Assembly: GCF_014651055.1 (NCBI RefSeq)
Contig: NZ_BMWD01000027.1
Span: 81,885-145,884 of the forward strand
Source of the DNA: Streptomyces fructofermentans
GTDB taxonomy: Bacteria > Actinomycetota > Actinomycetes > Streptomycetales > Streptomycetaceae
Length of the DNA: 64,000 nucleotides
Direction of reading: 5' to 3'
In this document: in pieces, positions 33,084-42,079 of the stretch
Position numbering within the stretch: position 1 is the first letter of the stretch
Layout of the letters: every line of letters begins with the position of its first letter
The notes under the pieces: model-generated
Told to the model about the DNA's origin: nothing
The model's input: the letters and a program-made list of their open reading frames with translations, nothing else
Database searches by the model: none
Program-made: the position numbers and the translations under genes

Positions 33084-33332
33084 CCGTGCGTCTCCTCGTT
33101 CTCCTCGTCGTCGCCGCCGGCGGACCGGCACCGGGTGGGGACGGTCCGCGGGTGCCGCGACGAGTGTCGGGGGCCGGTGTCGCCGTGGTGGTGCCGTGCC
33201 CGGCGGGAAGCTGACCCGGCGGATTTCCGCCAGAGGACCGGTGGACGACCCGTGGAAACGGCGACACGGACAAGTACCGTCCGTGACAATGGGGTTGGTC
33301 ATCGGTTACGAGCACGGGGGTTTTGGCACGTC

Positions 33333-33683
33333 ATGGAAGGCTTGGTGGAGTTCAAGACCGACGACGGCACTCTCGTCGTCGTCGAGGGCGCCGAGGACGA
33401 GTCGGGCTCCCGCCTGGTCGCGCGGGACGACGGATCGTTGCGGGCGACCCGTACGTTCGAGGACTCCCTCGACGGGGTGCGGGCGGCCGCCGCCTCGGCG
33501 CTGCGCGTCTTCCGGGACGGCTCACTGGCGCCCGACTCGGTGGAGATCGAGTTCGGGGTGAAACTCACGGCCGAGGCCGGGGCGTTGATCGCGAAGGGCG
33601 CGGCCGAGGCGCATCTCGTGGTCAAGCTCTCCTGGTCGCCGGGGTCGCCGGACGGTTCTCCGGAGGCCGCCCCGCGGTCATGA
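33333..33683 (+). CDS. CU044_2847-family protein
   Basis: A 116-residue protein of the CU044_2847 family, recognised by its start (MEGLVEFKTDDGTLVVVE) and by ALRVFRDGSLAPDSVEIEF followed by GVKLTAEAGALIAK. It looks like a compact beta-rich domain with no enzyme motifs. In actinomycetes this family is regularly encoded beside trypsin-like proteases and MoxR-type ATPases, as here: its stop overlaps the protease start (ATGA at 33680). It probably serves as substrate, inhibitor or adaptor of the protease. The ribosome site is weak (GGGGG about 13 bases upstream). Confidence 0.82.
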   Translation: MEGLVEFKTDDGTLVVVEGAEDESGSRLVARDDGSLRATRTFEDSLDGVRAAAASALRVFRDGSLAPDSVEIEFGVKLTAEAGALIAKGAAEAHLVVKLSWSPGSPDGSPEAAPRS

Positions 33684-35512
33684 CCAGCGCTTCCTGGCAG
33701 ACGAGAATCAGCTGCGGGCGGGACGTCGGCGCCGGCTTCCTGGTCACGGAACGGCATGTGCTGACGTGCGCCCATGTGGTCGCCCGCGGCGGCGAGGAGC
33801 CGGTCGGCGTGTCCTTCGCGCACGGCGGCGAACAGGACGTGCCCGCCCGGGTGGTGGCGCACGGCGGCTGGGACGGCCGCGAGACCGACCCGGGCGATCT
33901 GGCGGTGCTGGAGCTGGACCGTCCGGTGCCCTGGCGGCCCGCGGAGTTCGCGGCGCCCTCCGACGCGTACGGCGATCCGCCGCGCAGACTCCTCGCGTAC
34001 GGCTTCCCGAAGCGTCACGACGAGGGGACGCTCGCCGAATACCGCGCCACCGCACCCCAGTTGATCGCCGGCGAATGGGTGCAGCTGGAGGCCTGGGCCG
34101 CGCACGGGCAGCCGCTGGCACCCGGCTTCAGCGGAGCCGCGGTGACCCTGGCGGACAGCGGGCGGGTGGTGGGCATGGTCTCCGCCGCGGCCCGCAGCCC
34201 GGAGATCCGCAACGGACGGATGCTGCCCGCCCAGGTCATGGCGCGGTACTGGCCGCGGCTCGGCGAGCTGATCCCGACGCCGGAGTACGACCGCGCGGAC
34301 AAGGAGCGGCTGCGGCACCTGGTCGAAGCCGCGCAGGGGCGCGGTCCGCGGGGGCACGGCCACGAGGGCCGCTGCGACACGGCAGACCCGCCGGGACCGG
34401 GCGGCGGCGGTTCGCGGGCCGTCCTGGAGTGCGGCCCCGAGCGCCTGTACCTCGACGCGGTCGGGCCGCTCGGGCCTCCGTTGCCGCCGCTCGGCTTCGG
34501 CTCGCTGTGGGACGCCGCCTGGTACCTCCTCTCGGAGGTGCCCGACCCCGCCGCCGTCGCCCGGTTCGCGGTGCGGCTGGCCGACTTCGTGGACGACATG
34601 CGCACCCGCGCGGAGCTGCGCGCCTGGCCCGCGCCGGCCCGGGCCCGCCGCGCCGACCCGGCTCCCCCGGCCCCGCCCGCCGTCGCGCGCGACGCCGTGC
34701 GCTGGTCGCCGATCCTCGTCGAGATCGCGCCGAGCGGCTCCGGCGACGGCCACTTCCTGGTCGAGGTCTGCGCCTACACGGGCCGGCACCGCCGGGTGGT
34801 GGGCCAGCGCCGGCTGCCGGTCGACCGGGTACGCGCCTACGCGCTGGAGCGGATCGACGAGGCGTACCGCGAACTGGAGCCGGGCGCACGGGAGTTGATT
34901 GCCTTCGTACTGCCGCGCCGCTGGCTCAACGCGGATGTGGCGCAGTGGCAGCGCAGCGCCGACGACGACAGTCCGCTCGGTTCCTTCGCACCGCTCGTCG
35001 TGATGGACCTGGAGCGGCGGCGCAGCGGCGGACTCCAGCACAAGCTGCGCCAGAAGTGGCGGTACCTGGACGAGCGGCCCGCGCCCCGGCTGCACCGCAT
35101 CGACTGCTGGGCCGTCGGCCAGGACCAGGTGAAACTGACCGTCGGACTGCGCCGGGACGCCGACATGGTCGGCTTCGCCGCGCCGCCGCGAGCCGACGGC
35201 GTCAGACGGCTCTTCCAGGCGGGGCTGAACGCGGCGGTACCCGTGATGGTGTGGCCGCGCACGGGCTGCCGCGGCGAGCACCGGTGCGGCGGGTCCGCCG
35301 ACTGCCGGGGCTCGACGTTCCTCGACCGGCTCACCGAGCACCTCGCCGGCCTGCCGGCCCGTGAACTCCCCTCCTACGTACACGCGTTGCGCGAGACGGC
35401 GTACGCGTCCGAGGCCCGGGAGCCGCACTGGGCGTACGACCTGGCGCTGCTGTGGGAGGACCCCGAGAGCCTGCCCGACCCCGTCGGACATCTGCACGAC
35501 CCCGTTGGCTGA
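33680..35512 (+). CDS. Trypsin-like serine protease with a C-terminal VMAP-C-like domain
   Basis: A 610-residue cytoplasmic protein (no signal peptide). Residues 1-200 are a chymotrypsin-fold protease with a complete triad: His32 (LTCAHVV), Asp73 (GDLAVLEL) and Ser151 (PGFSGAAV). Residues about 270-600 form a second module with VRWSPILVEIAPSG, LIAFVLPRRWLNADVAQW, PLVVMDLERR, then a Cys-containing CRGEHRCGGSADCRG and WAYDLALLWEDPESLPDP. This resembles the VMAP-C domain of MoxR-linked conflict systems, which I know only from general recollection. It is coupled to the CU044_2847 gene upstream and followed 37 bp later by the MoxR gene. An internal protease switched by an ATPase is the likely mode. 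Confidence 0.85.
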   Translation: MTSASWQTRISCGRDVGAGFLVTERHVLTCAHVVARGGEEPVGVSFAHGGEQDVPARVVAHGGWDGRETDPGDLAVLELDRPVPWRPAEFAAPSDAYGDPPRRLLAYGFPKRHDEGTLAEYRATAPQLIAGEWVQLEAWAAHGQPLAPGFSGAAVTLADSGRVVGMVSAAARSPEIRNGRMLPAQVMARYWPRLGELIPTPEYDRADKERLRHLVEAAQGRGPRGHGHEGRCDTADPPGPGGGGSRAVLECGPERLYLDAVGPLGPPLPPLGFGSLWDAAWYLLSEVPDPAAVARFAVRLADFVDDMRTRAELRAWPAPARARRADPAPPAPPAVARDAVRWSPILVEIAPSGSGDGHFLVEVCAYTGRHRRVVGQRRLPVDRVRAYALERIDEAYRELEPGARELIAFVLPRRWLNADVAQWQRSADDDSPLGSFAPLVVMDLERRRSGGLQHKLRQKWRYLDERPAPRLHRIDCWAVGQDQVKLTVGLRRDADMVGFAAPPRADGVRRLFQAGLNAAVPVMVWPRTGCRGEHRCGGSADCRGSTFLDRLTEHLAGLPARELPSYVHALRETAYASEAREPHWAYDLALLWEDPESLPDPVGHLHDPVG

Positions 35513-35549
35513 GGCCCCGGCCGCCCGCCGGAACACGTTCGGAGAGACC

Positions 35550-36584
35550 ATGTCCCTGTGGCCCGTCTACACGGGTACGAGCGAGCCGCACGACGGCATC
35601 GCGGAGCTGCCCGCTCCACCGCCCTGGCGCGACTTCGACGGCGGCCCGGAGCTGGCGACCCCCGCCGAGGACGACGACTCCTCGGCGGCGTCCCCGGACC
35701 GCCGGCACCGCGCCCGCACCTACCGCCCCACCGACCGGGCCGTCCAGCTCGTCAACGCGGCCCTGTACCTGCGCCGCCCGCTGCTGGTGTCGGGCCCGCC
35801 GGGCAGCGGCAAGTCGAGCCTCGCGTACGCGGTGGCCAGGGAGCTGCGGCTCGGGCCCGTCCTGCGCTGGAACATCACCAGCCGCACCACGCTCCACGAC
35901 GGCCTCTACCAGTACGACCCGCTGTCCCGGCTGTACGCCGCCGGGCAGGCGGCCGCGCGCGAGGCGGCCCCGGACGACCGGGTGCCGCCCGGCGGCGAGT
36001 TGCAGGACCACCTGCGGCTGGGCCCGCTCGGCACCGCGCTGCTCCCCTACGGCCGGCCGCGGGCCCTGCTGATCGACGAGATCGACAAGTGCGACCTGGA
36101 CCTGCCCAACGACCTCCTCAACATCCTGGAGGAGGGCCAGTACGAGATCCCGGAGCTGGTCCGCGCCGCCCGGCACACCCCTTCGGCCGAGGTCATGGTC
36201 GACGGGACCGACGAACGGGCCGAGGTCGCGCGCGGCCGGGTCCGCTGCCGCGCCTTCCCGTTCGTGGTGCTCACCAGCAACGGCGAGCGCGAGTTCCCGC
36301 CCGCGTTCCTGCGCCGCTGCGTGCGCCTGGAGTTGCACCAGCCGCGCGGCGCCCAACTGGAGCGCATCGTCCGGGCCCACCTGGGCGAGCCCGACGGGTA
36401 CGCGCGCGAACTGATCGACCGGTTCCTGTCCAGGGGGACCGACGGGGAGCTGGCCACGGACCAGTTGCTCAACGCGATCTACCTGACGGGGGCGGCCGGG
36501 ATCGACGCGGCGTCGCGCGACGAACTCGCGGAGCAGCTCATGCCGTACCTCAGCCGCACGGGGGACGAACCGGATGCCTTCTGA
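35550..36584 (+). CDS. MoxR-family AAA+ ATPase
   Basis: A 344-residue AAA+ ATPase. After a 50-residue polar N-terminus come Walker A LLVSGPPGSGKSSLAYA (about residue 84), an Asn/Arg-rich segment RWNITSRTTLHDGLYQYD, Walker B ALLIDEIDKCDLDLPN, sensor 1 FVVLTSNGEREFPPAF and an Arg finger in FLRRCVRLEL. MoxR proteins remodel partner proteins, often with a vWA protein. Here the next gene has a vWA-like SAV_2336 domain and overlaps by 11 bp, so the two very likely form a complex. GGAGAG lies just before the ATG. Confidence 0.9.
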   Translation: MSLWPVYTGTSEPHDGIAELPAPPPWRDFDGGPELATPAEDDDSSAASPDRRHRARTYRPTDRAVQLVNAALYLRRPLLVSGPPGSGKSSLAYAVARELRLGPVLRWNITSRTTLHDGLYQYDPLSRLYAAGQAAAREAAPDDRVPPGGELQDHLRLGPLGTALLPYGRPRALLIDEIDKCDLDLPNDLLNILEEGQYEIPELVRAARHTPSAEVMVDGTDERAEVARGRVRCRAFPFVVLTSNGEREFPPAFLRRCVRLELHQPRGAQLERIVRAHLGEPDGYARELIDRFLSRGTDGELATDQLLNAIYLTGAAGIDAASRDELAEQLMPYLSRTGDEPDAF

Positions 36585-39500
36585 GCCCGGCGGCCCGTCC
36601 GGACCCGGCCCGACCGACCCCGGACCGACCGACCGGGGTCAGTCCGACCGCGGCCCGACCGACCCCGGTCCGACCGGACGCGGCCCGGACACGGGACGCG
36701 ACCGGGGCCCCGGACCGGGCGCGGGACCCGGCGCGGGACGGAACGCGGTCGCCGGAGCGGTCGGGGAGCGCGACCCGGGCGCCGGACCCGGTCCGGGACG
36801 GAGTCCGGGCGCGGGACCGGGGTCCCCTGCCGCCGGGAGCGCCGGGGGTGCCGGGGCCCCGGCCGAGCCGGGGGCCGGAGTGGCGCGGCTCACCCGGGTG
36901 CTCGCCGGGGCACGCGGCGCGGGCGGTGAGGGGCCTGGGCCCGCCCCCGCGGAACTCGCCGAACTGCTCTGGCTGGCAGGGCACATGAAGGCCCCCGCCG
37001 AGCACGGGCCCGCCGTCCCGCCGGCTCCTCCCGCCCCCGGGGCGCCGCCGCCGGCCGACGGCCCGGAAACGCCGCCCGGGCCGGGGAGCACCCCTCCCGG
37101 CCACGGTCCGGCGGCCCCGCAGGACGTACGGGACCCGCGGGGCTCACAGGACGCGCACGATTCGCGAGCCCCGCGGGACCGGGCGGACCCGTCCGGTCGC
37201 CCCGACCGCCGGGTGCCGCTGCGGCTGCCCGGCACCCGGGACCCCCGCGGGCGCGGCGGCCCGTACTCCTCGCTCCTCGCCCCCGCGCCGCCGATGCTGC
37301 CCCACCCGCTGGCACTCCAGCGCTCCCTGCGCCCGCTCAAACGACGGGTGCCGGCCCCGCGCGGCCGGGAACTCGACGAGACGGCGACGGCGCACCGGAT
37401 CGCCCGCCTCGGAGCGGCGCCGCAGTGGTGGCTGCCCGTGCTGCGCCCGCTGACCGAGCGCTGGCTGACCCTCCACCTCGTCCACGACACCGGGCCGACC
37501 ATGCCCGTCTGGGCGCCCCTGCTCCGCGAACTGCGCGCGGCGCTGGCCCAGTCGGGCATCTTCCGCACGGTCGAGACGCACCGGCTGGAGACCGACGGCA
37601 CGGTACGCCGGCCGGGCTCGCAGGAGGCGTACGCCGACGGCCGCACGGTGACCCTCGTCGTCAGCGACTGCGTGGGCCCGCAGTGGCGGGACGGCCGGGC
37701 GGGCGGACGCTGGTACGCCACCCTGCGGCGCTGGGCGGCACGGATGCCGGTGGCCCTGGTCCAGCCGCTGCCCGAACGCCTGTGGCGCACCACCGCGCTG
37801 CCGGTCACCACCGCGCGGATCAGCGCTCCGTCGCCCGCCGCGCCCAACTCCGCGTACACCGTGGACGCGTACGCCGTCGACGACCCGCCGCCCGGCACGC
37901 TCCCGCTGCCCGTCCTGGAACCCTCGGCGCCCTGGCTGGCCAACTGGTCCGCGCTCGTGGCCGGCGGGAGCGGGCTGCCCGGCGCAATCGGCCTGCTGGA
38001 CACCGCTCCGCCGCCCGCGCCGGTCGACGCGGCGGGCCGGGGCGACGTCGAGCGGCTGTCCCCCGAGGAACTCCTGCTGCGGTTCCGCTCCCTCGCCTCT
38101 CCCGAGGCCTTCCGGCTCGCCGGGCATCTCGCCGTCGGACCTCCGGAGCTGCCCGTGATGCGGCTGGTCCAGGCGGCGATCGAGAAGTACCCCCGGCCGC
38201 AGCACCTGGCGGAGGTGATCCTCAGCGGCGCGCTGACCGCGGTCCCCGGCCGGGCGGGCGCGTACGCCTTCCGGCCGGGCGTACGGGAGCTGCTGCTGCG
38301 GACCCTGCCGCGCACCGCGCACGGGCGGACCTCGGAACTCCTGGCCCGGGTCGGGGCGTCGATCGACGCGCGGGCGGGCATGGCCGCCGGGGACTTCCGG
38401 GTGGCGGTGCCGGGAGCCGGGGGGTTGAGCGCCGAAGGCGAGCCGTTCGCCGCGGTCCGGGAGGAGAGCGTCCGGCGCATGGGCGGTTCGCCGCCGGGCC
38501 CCGGGCTCGTGCTCGGCAGGTACCGGCTCGTACGGCGTCTCGGGCGCGGCAGGCAGGTCGTGCTCGCGCAGGACACCAGGGTGGACCGGCTCGTCGCGGT
38601 GTACGCGTACACGGGGGTGGACCCCGAGCGGTTCCTGCGGGACGCGCGGGCCCTCGCGGAGGTGGGGCACCCTAACGTGCCGACCGTCCACGACTTCGGC
38701 GTCGAGGGCGCGACGGCCCACCTCGTCACGGAGTTCGTGGAGGGGCTCAGCGTGGCCGAGCTCACCGCGGAGGGGGGCTTCCAGCTGCCGTTCGCCCTGC
38801 TCGCACCGCTGGCACGGCAGGTCGCGCAGGCGCTGGACGCCGTGCACGCGCGGGGCCTCACGCACGGCGGGTTCACACCGAACGGCCTGCTCGTGCGCCC
38901 GGACGGCACGGTGAAGATCACCCACTTCGCGCTGGGCGCCGCGTCCGCGCGGGACGCGACCGACGATCTCGCCGGCTTCGGCCATCTGCTGAAGGAGCTG
39001 GCGGAGGGCGAGCCGGGCGGCGAACTGGGCGGGGTCCCCAGCCGGTTCCGCCCGCTGTTCGGCGACGCCGTCACACCGCTCACCTCGGCCGACCCGGCAG
39101 CCCGGCGGCGCGGCCAGGACCTCCTGCTCAGCCCGTCCTACGCGCAGGCCCTGGAGGCGGTCGCCGCCGACCGGTACCGCTACCGGCTGCTCGGCCCGGT
39201 GCGGATCAGCCGGGGAGGGGACGCGCTGCGCGCCCGCCCGCCCCGTGAGCAGGCCCTGCTGGCCATGCTGCTGCTGCGGCAGGGCCGGACCGTCACGCAC
39301 GAGGAGCTGACCCTCGGGCTGTGGGGCCGGACGCCGCCGCAGCGCGCCGCCCGCCTGCTGGCCGGGTACGCCGCCGGGCTGCGCTCGGCTCTCGGCCCGG
39401 GGGTCGTGGCCACCACGTCCGGCGGATACGCCCTGCACGCGGGCCCGCACTGCGTCGACGTGGACCGCTGCGACGGACTGGTCGCGCGGGCGCGGTCCCA

Positions 39501-40644
39501 CCGGGACGCCGGGGACCCGGTGTCCGCCCGTGCCGCCGTCCAGGACGCGCTCAGCCTGTGGGCGGGCGACCCCGTCGACGGGGTGCCGGGCCCCGCCGCC
39601 GAGACGACCCGTGGCCGGCTGCGCGCCCTGCGCCTCACGCTGTGCGTCCTGCGCGCCGAACTCGACCTGGAGAACGGGGACGCCCGGCGGGCCGGCGACG
39701 ACCTGGGCGACCTCCTGCGCGCGCACCCCGGACGCGAGGACATGCGCCGACTGCACCTGCTGGCCCTGCGCGCCCAGGGCCGCGTCGCCGAGGCGCTCGA
39801 CTCCTACGAGGCTTACGAGGCGCGGCAGAAGGGCCGGCGCGGCGAACCCGACCCGGTGCTGCGGGAACTCGGCCGCACCCTGCGGGACCTTCCCCGGCCC
39901 GCGGCGCGCCGGGCGACGGCGGCCCCGGCCACCGCTGCCGCCGTGCTCGCCGGCTCCTCCCATGTGCTCATCGGCTTCGACGGCCCCCTGGTGCGGCTCT
40001 ACACGCGGGCGACGGAGCGGCAGGCCGTCGGGGAACTCACCGCCCTCCTCACGGAACTGACCGGCCCCGGCGCCGGCCCGGACCCCGCGCCGGTCCCTTC
40101 CGGGGGTACGCCCTTCCCGCCGCCGGAAGGGCGCTCGAACCCCCTGGACCTGCTGCGGGCGTTCGCGGACCGTCCGCAGGGGGCCGATCTGCGCCGCCGG
40201 CTCAACCGCATCGAGGAGCGTGCGGTGGCGGGCGCGGCGGCCACACCGTTCTCCGACGCCCTGATCACCACGCTCGGCGCCCTCGGCCGGCGGGTCGCCG
40301 TCGTCTCGGACAACGCGCCGAGCGCCGTGTGGAAGTACCTCCAGGCCCACGGCCGGCTGACCGGACTGGTGACCGGCGGGGTGCACGGCCGCACCGAGGA
40401 CCTCACCCGGCTGATGCCGGACCCGGACTGCCTGCTGCGGGCCCTGGAGGGGCTCGGCGCGGCCCCCTCGGACGCCGTCCTCGTGGGTGCGTCCGTCGCC
40501 GAGCTGGCCGCGGCGGACGCGATCGGGCTGCGCTTCCTCGGCTACACCCGCTCGGAGCGGCACAGGCAGCGCCTGGTGCGGGCCGGCTGCACACTGACCA
40601 CGTCCTCGTGGGCCCCGCTCCTGCGAGCGCTGCCCCACACCTGA
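36574..40644 (+). CDS. SAV_2336-type multidomain protein: vWA-like, pseudokinase, AfsR-like wHTH-BTAD, pseudo-HAD
   Basis: A 1356-residue cytoplasmic protein. Residues 1-255 are Gly/Pro-rich and disordered. About 260-620 is a SAV_2336 N-terminal, vWA-like domain with a weak MIDAS (LVHDTGPTMPVW). About 650-860 is a protein-kinase fold without the ATP Lys (VDRLVAVYAYTG), with HGGFTPNG in place of HRDxKPxN and THFALG in place of DFG, so it is inactive. About 870-1110 is an OmpR-type winged helix plus BTAD repeats, as in AfsR/SARP regulators. From 1131 a HAD fold begins with GFDGPL, lacking the nucleophile Asp, and later LVGAS lacks the metal Asp, so it is also inactive. It overlaps the MoxR gene by 11 bp and probably integrates signals for the ATPase and protease. 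Confidence 0.87.
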   Translation: MPSEPGGPSGPGPTDPGPTDRGQSDRGPTDPGPTGRGPDTGRDRGPGPGAGPGAGRNAVAGAVGERDPGAGPGPGRSPGAGPGSPAAGSAGGAGAPAEPGAGVARLTRVLAGARGAGGEGPGPAPAELAELLWLAGHMKAPAEHGPAVPPAPPAPGAPPPADGPETPPGPGSTPPGHGPAAPQDVRDPRGSQDAHDSRAPRDRADPSGRPDRRVPLRLPGTRDPRGRGGPYSSLLAPAPPMLPHPLALQRSLRPLKRRVPAPRGRELDETATAHRIARLGAAPQWWLPVLRPLTERWLTLHLVHDTGPTMPVWAPLLRELRAALAQSGIFRTVETHRLETDGTVRRPGSQEAYADGRTVTLVVSDCVGPQWRDGRAGGRWYATLRRWAARMPVALVQPLPERLWRTTALPVTTARISAPSPAAPNSAYTVDAYAVDDPPPGTLPLPVLEPSAPWLANWSALVAGGSGLPGAIGLLDTAPPPAPVDAAGRGDVERLSPEELLLRFRSLASPEAFRLAGHLAVGPPELPVMRLVQAAIEKYPRPQHLAEVILSGALTAVPGRAGAYAFRPGVRELLLRTLPRTAHGRTSELLARVGASIDARAGMAAGDFRVAVPGAGGLSAEGEPFAAVREESVRRMGGSPPGPGLVLGRYRLVRRLGRGRQVVLAQDTRVDRLVAVYAYTGVDPERFLRDARALAEVGHPNVPTVHDFGVEGATAHLVTEFVEGLSVAELTAEGGFQLPFALLAPLARQVAQALDAVHARGLTHGGFTPNGLLVRPDGTVKITHFALGAASARDATDDLAGFGHLLKELAEGEPGGELGGVPSRFRPLFGDAVTPLTSADPAARRRGQDLLLSPSYAQALEAVAADRYRYRLLGPVRISRGGDALRARPPREQALLAMLLLRQGRTVTHEELTLGLWGRTPPQRAARLLAGYAAGLRSALGPGVVATTSGGYALHAGPHCVDVDRCDGLVARARSHRDAGDPVSARAAVQDALSLWAGDPVDGVPGPAAETTRGRLRALRLTLCVLRAELDLENGDARRAGDDLGDLLRAHPGREDMRRLHLLALRAQGRVAEALDSYEAYEARQKGRRGEPDPVLRELGRTLRDLPRPAARRATAAPATAAAVLAGSSHVLIGFDGPLVRLYTRATERQAVGELTALLTELTGPGAGPDPAPVPSGGTPFPPPEGRSNPLDLLRAFADRPQGADLRRRLNRIEERAVAGAAATPFSDALITTLGALGRRVAVVSDNAPSAVWKYLQAHGRLTGLVTGGVHGRTEDLTRLMPDPDCLLRALEGLGAAPSDAVLVGASVAELAAADAIGLRFLGYTRSERHRQRLVRAGCTLTTSSWAPLLRALPHT

Positions 40645-40647
40645 ACT

Positions 40648-40708
40648 CCCCCGCCCGCAGGCGGGGGACGACGGCACCCCGTGCGGCGGGCGCCCGCCGC
40701 ACGGTGCC
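40648..40708 (+). terminator. Double-hairpin terminator after the MoxR/SAV_2336 operon
   Basis: CCCCCGCC-CGCA-GGCGGGGG (40648-40667) is followed by a larger stem, CCGTGCGGCGGG-CG-CCCGCCGCACGG (40679-40704), extended by GGCA/TGCC with a two-base bulge. Together they form an unusually strong stop four bases after the CDS. The remaining bases to the mbl start (40709-40994) are C-rich and hold no gene. Confidence 0.75.
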
Positions 40709-40994
40709 GCTTCCGCGTGGGCCCCTCCTCGCGGGCGCCTCCCGGCCCACGTCCGGCACCCTCCCCCGGCGCCCCCGCGCGGCAGCATCCCTCCGGCCCC
40801 CTCGCCCCCGGCGCCTCTCCGGCCCCGCCCGCTCCCGGGACCACCCGTCCGGAGCCGTCCGCCCAGGACCACCCGTCCAGCGGCACCCCGCCCGGCCCTC
40901 CCCGGAAGGCGCCCCTCCGCCTCCTCCCGCACGATGCGAGAGAGGACCGCCGCCCGGCGGAGTCCCACGGTCAGCGCTCTCGGGAGGACCCGCC

Positions 40995-42032
40995 ATGACC
41001 GCCAGTCTCGAGCAGTTGCGCCGCTGCCACTTCGCCGTCGACATGGGGGCCGCGAGGACCCGCGTCTTCGTGAAGGGGGCCGGTCTCGTCGTGGACCAGC
41101 CCAGTGTGGCCGCGGTGAACACGAAGACGGGCGCCCTGATCGCGGTGGGCGAGTTCGCCGAACGGATGACGGGCCGCACCCCCCACTACATCCGCGTCGT
41201 ACGGCCCGTCTCGGGCGGCACGGTCGTGGACATCGAGATGGCCCAGCGGATGCTGCGCCAACTCCTCGGCGACAAGGTGCGCCGCACCCTGCGGCGCAAG
41301 CCCCGGCTGCGGGCCGCGGTCTGCACCCCGCACGACGCGGACCCGCTCGCCCAGCGCGCCGCGGTCGAGACGCTCGTCGGTCTCGGCGCGCGCCGGGTCG
41401 AGCTGGTCGACACGCTGATCGCCGCGGGGGTCGGCTGCGGGCTCCCCGTGGAACGCCCCGAGGCCACCATGATCATGGTGTGCGGCGCGGCCGCCACCCA
41501 GGTCGCCGTGCTGTCCCTCGGCTCGATCGTCACCGCCGAGCGCATCCCGGTGGGCGGCGAGGCCATCGACCACGCCATCGTCCAGCACCTGCGCCACCAG
41601 CACGAACTGATGCTCCCTTCGCAGTCCGTGCGCCCCCTCCAGCTCGCCCTGTCGGGCAACGGCCTGACACCGCACGGCCCCGCGTCGACGGAGATCCACG
41701 GCCGTGACGTGGCCACCGGCCTCGCCCGGTCCGTGCAGGTCGACACGGCCGCGGTGCGGGACGCGATCCAGACACCCCTGACGGCGGTGCTCGACGGGAT
41801 CGGCAAGGTGCTCCGGGTCTGCCCGCCCGACCTGGTGGCCGACCTCGCCGACCGCGGGATCATGATGGTCGGCGGCAGCGCCCTGCTGCCGGGCCTCGAC
41901 CAGATGCTGCGGCACGCCACGGGCATGCCGGTGCACATCGCCGAGCGGCCCGACGTGTGCGCGATCCTCGGTCTGGGCGCGATGCTGGAAGGCCGCATCG
42001 AACCCCTGATCCTCGACCCGCTGGCCACCTGA
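40995..42032 (+). CDS. mbl: MreB-like protein Mbl
   Basis: A 345-residue actin-fold protein of the MreB/Mbl family, which in streptomycetes contributes to sporulation wall integrity. MreB hallmarks remain (FAVDMGAARTRVFV with Asp16; VRPVSGGTVVDIEMAQRML; RAAVCTPHDADPLAQRA; VGGSALLPGLDQMLRHATGM), but the phosphate-2 loop, normally DIGGGT, reads CGAAAT, losing its Asp and two Gly. The preceding strand and the following VAVLSLGSIVTAERIPVGGEAID are normal. ATG follows GGGAGG by six bases. Gene order and length fit the S. coelicolor mbl gene as I recall it. Confidence 0.87.
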   Translation: MTASLEQLRRCHFAVDMGAARTRVFVKGAGLVVDQPSVAAVNTKTGALIAVGEFAERMTGRTPHYIRVVRPVSGGTVVDIEMAQRMLRQLLGDKVRRTLRRKPRLRAAVCTPHDADPLAQRAAVETLVGLGARRVELVDTLIAAGVGCGLPVERPEATMIMVCGAAATQVAVLSLGSIVTAERIPVGGEAIDHAIVQHLRHQHELMLPSQSVRPLQLALSGNGLTPHGPASTEIHGRDVATGLARSVQVDTAAVRDAIQTPLTAVLDGIGKVLRVCPPDLVADLADRGIMMVGGSALLPGLDQMLRHATGMPVHIAERPDVCAILGLGAMLEGRIEPLILDPLAT

Positions 42033-42079
42033 GCGGGCCCACGACGTCCGTACGCGCAGAGCCGCCCCAGGCGCCCCGC

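Noticed and set aside
33323..33683. A sigma or promoter signal for the conflict-like operon inside the decayed protease region
   Set aside because: I could not find a -35/-10 pair or operator with any specificity between 33084 and 33332.
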